Positions 60,329-64,000 of a DNA stretch of 64,000 bases are shown piece after piece. Position 1 is the stretch's first letter. Every line of letters starts with the position of its first letter. Below the pieces are notes generated by a model. The model was given only the letters and a program-made list of their open reading frames with translations. It did not search any database and was not told the origin of the DNA. The DNA comes from Betaproteobacteria bacterium (GTDB lineage: Bacteria; Pseudomonadota; Gammaproteobacteria; Burkholderiales; Rhodocyclaceae), in contig JAPTVL010000442.1 in the NCBI GenBank assembly GCA_028065725.1, forward strand, positions 99,897 through 163,896. The letters are read 5' to 3'. The translations under genes were made by a program, and so were the position numbers.

Positions 60329-61095
60329 TCGGCAGGCTGGCGAACTGGTGGCGGCGACGCGAGGCGGATCGCATCGAGATCGGCGCCGCGCTGTGGCAGG
60401 AGATCGAAGCCAGCCTGCCCTTCCTCGCCCACCTGAGCCCGGATGAGCGCGTCCGCCTGCGTCAGCTGGCACGCGAGTTCATCGCCGAAAAGCAGTGGAG
60501 CGGTGCCAAGGGACTGCAACTGACGCCGCGCATCCAGCTTGCCATCGCGCTGCAAGCCTGCCTGCCGATCCTGCACCTGGGCCTCGACTGGTATGCCGGC
60601 TGGGTCGGCATCGTGGTCTATCCCGGCGACTTCCTGATTCCGCGGCAGATCATGGACGAAGACGGCGTGGTGCACGAGTTCGACGACGACGTGATGGGCG
60701 AAGCCTGGTACGGCGGCCCGGTGCTGATCTCCTGGTTCGAGGATCCCGAGGAAAGCTATGGCATCAACGTCGTGATCCACGAGTTCGCCCACAAGCTGGA
60801 CATGCAGAGCGGCGCTGCCGACGGCCTGCCGCCGCTGCACGAAAACATGTCGCGGCGGCGCTGGATCGCGGTCATGAGCGCCGCCTTCGATGACTTCCAG
60901 CGGCGTGTCGACAGCGGTGAGGAAACCTTGCTCGATCCCTATGCCGCCGAATTTCCAACCGAGTTTTTCGCGGTCGCCAGCGAGGCGTTTTTCGAGGCGC
61001 CGGCAATGCTGCAGGCCGAATATCCGGAAGTCTATGAACAGCTGCGCCTGTTCTACCGGCAGGATCCGGGAAACTATCTCGCGGTACCGCGATAG
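60325..61095 (+). CDS. mtfA: MtfA-type zinc peptidase, 256 aa
   Basis: MtfA is a cytosolic aminopeptidase linked to Mlc and glucose uptake in E. coli. The catalytic motif is INVVIHEFAHKLDMQSG (about 147-163, HExxH), with a downstream Glu in FFAVASEAFFE (about 213). The N-terminus has WQEIEASLPFLAHLSPDERV and the middle LDWYAGWVGIVVYPGDFLIP. The start ATG overlaps the eamA stop. Its 3' end overlaps the convergent MBL-cNMP gene by 22 bp. Confidence 0.93.
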   Translation: MIGRLANWWRRREADRIEIGAALWQEIEASLPFLAHLSPDERVRLRQLAREFIAEKQWSGAKGLQLTPRIQLAIALQACLPILHLGLDWYAGWVGIVVYPGDFLIPRQIMDEDGVVHEFDDDVMGEAWYGGPVLISWFEDPEESYGINVVIHEFAHKLDMQSGAADGLPPLHENMSRRRWIAVMSAAFDDFQRRVDSGEETLLDPYAAEFPTEFFAVASEAFFEAPAMLQAEYPEVYEQLRLFYRQDPGNYLAVPR

Positions 61096-63314
61096 CGCGG
61101 CGCGGCGTAGGGATGGGCGTTGCGGAAGGCCTCGAACAGCTTCCAGCGCACCACCGGAATCCGTGACACCAGCTTCAGCGGCACGGAATAAATCTCGCAG
61201 CTGTCCAGCGCCACCAGGATGTCGTCGGCTTCCGTTGCCGCCTCCTGTCCCGAGCCCCGGGATACCGCGGCGAACAGACTGTCTGCTCCCCAAAACTCGC
61301 CCTTGCCGAGCACCGGGGCTTTTTCATCCTCGCCCCTGGCCAGCCGCCCCTTGCCGATCAGGTGCAGATGCTGCGGCTCGCCGGTAAAATGCTTGCCGGC
61401 ATGCAGCCGCGTCATCGTGCAGTTCTTGGCCAGCAAAAACAGCGTGCTGTTGGTCACTGCATCGCTGAACAGGAAGGTACGGCGCAGGCGCTCCTCGACC
61501 TTGCGCACCTTGAGCAGCTCGGCACTTGAAAAGAACCGCTCGACGAAGTTGCGGTAGAGGTCGGACGGCAGGCGCAGTGCCTGGACGAAGCCGACCGAGC
61601 GGTAGGTTTCCTCGCTTACCTGGTTGTAAATCGCGGCCGACTCGGCCAGCAGCGAACCGCTGAACAGAAAATGCGAACTGCCCGGATCCTGCGTCAGGAT
61701 CTCGACCTTGCCGGCCAGCAGCAGATAGATCTCCTGGGGAATCGTCCCCGCCGGGGTAATGATGGTTTCCGGGTTGAAGGTGACGATGCGGTTGTTGAGC
61801 AGCATGTGCAGGCGCTCCACCGGTACCGTCGGAAAGTAGCTCTTGAGAAACTCGCTGGCGTCACGCAGTAGGAAGTTCTGTTCCCCCGGGATCATCACGT
61901 CGAGAGTGCCGAAAGGTGCTCCCGAGCCGATCCGCCGCTCCTCCTGCGTCAGGTCGCGCGAAGTGTGGGCAAGCAACAGCCGCGACGAATTGTCGCCGGC
62001 AAAGTCTTCCGCGCAGCCATGGATCATGCCGCCGCCGATGTCGATTTTCTTCAGGTCCGCCGCTTCCAGGTACAAGGACTTGACCGCACTCGCCTGCTCC
62101 TGGCTCAGCCCGGGGGACGAAGCGTCGGCGCTGACCATGGCGTCGAGCGTGCGGAACGAGGTGATGTCGGCAAGGTGGGCATAGGTGCGGTAGCCGCCCT
62201 CCCAGAGCACGCGAAAATTGAATATCGTGGTTTCCACCGGGTGCGGCGAAATGGCTGGGCGCACTTCGAGTCCCATGATGTCATTCCACTTGCCCTCCTC
62301 CAGATCGCAGATGTCGAAGTAGCGGGCAAACTCGCTTTCCGGTATCGACAGCAGCGCGCAGAATTTTCGCGTCACCGACGCCCGCACCAGCGGCGTGGCG
62401 AAATACTGCAGCGGACGATCGCACTGGAGCAGCGTCGTCAGGCCGGCGAAGTGGTCGTCATGGCAATGGGTATGGAAGATGCCCGCCACTTCCTTCTTGC
62501 CGATGCCCAGTGCGTCGAGGCTGTAGTGAATGTTGGGGCCGGCATCGATCAGATACACCCGACCCTGATGGATGATGACGCTACCCATCGCCGGGCGGTT
62601 GAAGTCCCAGCCGTCGCCGTCGCCGGCATGCACCACGGCGAAATAGTGGCGGTCGATGGCCACATGGCTGAGCGGATACGGGCAGGGGTAGGTTGCGTGC
62701 TGCCCGAGATTGAGATCCACCTCGACGAAGTCGTCGCCGTAACGGACGTCGAACACATTGTGGGCCAGCCGCGTGATGCTGACGCCGTTGCCGATATCGA
62801 CGCTGCCGCTGATCACGGGATAACAATCGACAAAGGCCTCGGGGCGCGCAATCTGGCCGAAGGCAAACTTGAGCTTGACCCGCATGAGTTCGTCGGCAGC
62901 CGACTCCTCGACGCCGGCCTTCATCATTTCCTCGGCGGAAATCAGGCCGTAGTTGCCGCGGTGGATATACCGGAGCTGCGCCGCCAGTTGCTCGGGGGTG
63001 CCGATCAGCTTGGGCTTGATGCCGGTATTGTTGGGGTGGTTCGGGATCAGCATGCCCTGCCGATAGAGCATTTGCAGGATCGGAAACTCGGCCAGGTTGC
63101 ACAGATGACCGTTCTGGATCATCGAATCCGACAGCAGGATGGCATTGGGGCCGTTCTCGAAGGTCACCCCGTTGCGTTCCGTGGTCTGGATGATGCCCCG
63201 CCGCAGCAGATGCTTGACGCTGTCGGCCGGCGCGCCGCACAGCAGATGGACGCCAGCGTCCGGAATCTCGACGTAACTGATGCCGCTGGCAACCACAAGT
63301 TTACGTATCGTCAT
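61074..63314 (-). CDS. Metallo-beta-lactamase fold + cyclic-nucleotide-binding-like domains, 746 aa
   Basis: The metal site is FHTHCHDDHFAGLTTLL (HxHxDH, about 276-292) with further His in SPHPVET and LLAHTSRDL. After it come one or two cNMP-binding-like beta-roll domains (about 500-620 and 625-735), e.g. TPAGTIPQEIYLLLAGKVEI and EPQHLHLIGKGRLARGE. The N-terminal 150 residues (PDAGVHLLCGAPADSVKHLL) are family-specific. The ATG at 63314 was chosen with CGGAGC before it. It could be a hydrolase gated by a small ligand (inference). Confidence 0.83.
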   Translation of the reverse strand: MTIRKLVVASGISYVEIPDAGVHLLCGAPADSVKHLLRRGIIQTTERNGVTFENGPNAILLSDSMIQNGHLCNLAEFPILQMLYRQGMLIPNHPNNTGIKPKLIGTPEQLAAQLRYIHRGNYGLISAEEMMKAGVEESAADELMRVKLKFAFGQIARPEAFVDCYPVISGSVDIGNGVSITRLAHNVFDVRYGDDFVEVDLNLGQHATYPCPYPLSHVAIDRHYFAVVHAGDGDGWDFNRPAMGSVIIHQGRVYLIDAGPNIHYSLDALGIGKKEVAGIFHTHCHDDHFAGLTTLLQCDRPLQYFATPLVRASVTRKFCALLSIPESEFARYFDICDLEEGKWNDIMGLEVRPAISPHPVETTIFNFRVLWEGGYRTYAHLADITSFRTLDAMVSADASSPGLSQEQASAVKSLYLEAADLKKIDIGGGMIHGCAEDFAGDNSSRLLLAHTSRDLTQEERRIGSGAPFGTLDVMIPGEQNFLLRDASEFLKSYFPTVPVERLHMLLNNRIVTFNPETIITPAGTIPQEIYLLLAGKVEILTQDPGSSHFLFSGSLLAESAAIYNQVSEETYRSVGFVQALRLPSDLYRNFVERFFSSAELLKVRKVEERLRRTFLFSDAVTNSTLFLLAKNCTMTRLHAGKHFTGEPQHLHLIGKGRLARGEDEKAPVLGKGEFWGADSLFAAVSRGSGQEAATEADDILVALDSCEIYSVPLKLVSRIPVVRWKLFEAFRNAHPYAAPRYRGTAR

Positions 63315-63425
63315 GCTCCGACATCCTATGGTTGGCAATTGACTCCGGCTCGCAGGCGATCATGCGCTGCTGGCACAGCAGACCGGTACCCGAGCCGATT
63401 CTAAACTCGGAACGAGGTCGCAGCC

Positions 63426-63449
63426 AAGCCGCGCAGCAAATCGCGGCTT
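63426..63449. other. Hairpin, 8-bp stem
   Basis: AAGCCGCG and CGCGGCTT around an 8-base loop, in the 253-bp gap between the MBL gene and the last gene. No T run follows on either strand. Confidence 0.4.
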
Positions 63450-63494
63450 CAATTCCTGCCTGGATTGATTTCGCGATTGGCCGGGCGCCAAAGT

Positions 63495-63521
63495 GCCCGC
63501 AGCTGATCAACAGCTGCGGGC
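63495..63521 (-). terminator. Strong hairpin after the partial secreted-protein gene
   Basis: GCCCGCAGCTG and CAGCTGCGGGC form a perfect 11-bp stem with an ATCAA loop, 47 bp after the stop of the minus-strand gene. It lacks a T run, so it may be a weak or Rho-linked terminator. Confidence 0.5.
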
Positions 63522-63567
63522 CGACCGCCGCCGGGAACCGGCGCGAAGCTGGCGCCGGTGCCGCGGA

Positions 63568-64000
63568 TCACTCGGGCCTGAAGTCGAACTTGGCCTTCGC
63601 CGCGCGCGTCTGACCACCGCGGACAATTTGCGCGGTGATCCTGTACGGGTAGTTTTCCGGCATGCGGAAATAGTTGCCGTAGCTGGTCGTCTTGTTGAAC
63701 GAAATCGGATCGAGCTTCTTCATCTGCTCGCCCATCACCGGATCCTCGACGCTGAGGTCAATCTTTGCATCCCTGATTTCAGCGCCGGTCTGCCGATCGA
63801 GCAGCGAAATATTGACGTGGTAGTAGCCCTTGCCGCGCGGGATTCCCCCGTGCATCGATTTTTCCAGGTCCTGCGTCGGCTGCATGGCCCGGATCGACTC
63901 CGCCGAAACGACCCCGAGATAGACATCCATGCCCGCGATGATCTTGTGATTCCGGTCCTCCCTGCCCGTCTGCGCGACTACCGGCGCGCCGAGATCGGAA
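63568..64000 (-). CDS. Unknown probably secreted protein, 5' end outside window
   Basis: The frame is open to the right edge, so the start lies beyond 64000; 143 residues are visible. Beta-rich sequence such as KGYYHVNISLLDRQTGAEIR, then DAKIDLSVEDPVMGEQMKKL and NYFRMPENYPYRITAQIVRG, suggests an immunoglobulin-like fold of the kind seen in small periplasmic metal- or redox-related proteins. No named family is claimed. It ends upstream of a strong hairpin. Confidence 0.7.
   Translation of the reverse strand, partial: SDLGAPVVAQTGREDRNHKIIAGMDVYLGVVSAESIRAMQPTQDLEKSMHGGIPRGKGYYHVNISLLDRQTGAEIRDAKIDLSVEDPVMGEQMKKLDPISFNKTTSYGNYFRMPENYPYRITAQIVRGGQTRAAKAKFDFRPE

Overview
The window is GC-rich chromosomal DNA, densely coded mainly on the minus strand, and reads as a betaproteobacterium, most likely in or near Rhodocyclales/Sterolibacteriaceae. 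The grounds are the gene content: GlnD, monofunctional RelA, class I fumarase, an acs cluster with a symporter-type CrbS sensor kinase, and an AddA helicase beside a beta-type 'probable DNA repair protein'. This placement is inference; no rRNA or tRNA is present to confirm it. || Layout. 1-2541: most of glnD, cut at the left edge. 2562-3805: three small minus-strand genes, one a DUF805 membrane protein. 3958-4603: a HigBA-like toxin-antitoxin pair. 4680-7692: a less GC-rich stretch that looks like an integrase-less integron cassette array, with two clear attC sites (5650-5736, 6096-6182), one doubtful site, and cassette genes that include an AbiTii-like protein. 7813-12764: a polyamine-type ABC transporter whose permease and binding-protein genes are separated by a VapBC-like pair and a small secreted protein. 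12833-19935: DHH phosphoesterase and a two-gene AddAB-like helicase/nuclease. || 19954-33176 is a defence-like island on one strand. A tight four-gene unit (Res-like helicase/nuclease, DUF4062-ATPase-HTH protein, beta-class DNA methyltransferase Mod, GHKL ATPase with a nuclease-like tail) is followed by an unknown gene, a RhuM-family gene and a UvrD helicase with a RelE-like N-terminus. It runs directly into the AddAB-like genes. || 33266-36659: housekeeping genes (rmuC, hslR, nitroreductase, CZB protein) and a broken maoC. 36736-49471: an acetate/regulatory block made of a divergent feoB, two DUF294 nucleotidyltransferase-like proteins, a sensor protein fused to a DnaQ exonuclease, a receiver-only response regulator, a CrbS-like symporter-kinase, a small membrane protein and acs. 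49738-54525: UPF0114 protein, fumarase, murI, phosphoesterase and a diguanylate cyclase. 54580-61095: relA, then a segmental duplication. Degraded eamA-mtfA lies beside intact relA, and intact mtfA lies beside a relA 5' remnant. Between the copies sit cytochrome c and DUF302 genes. 61074-64000: an MBL-cNMP protein and a partial secreted protein. || A short dispersed repeat (GTCGGCGCTGGCG, two variable bases, then ACGGCG) occurs 17 times, in both orientations and inside genes in different reading frames. It is the most striking unexplained signal in the window.
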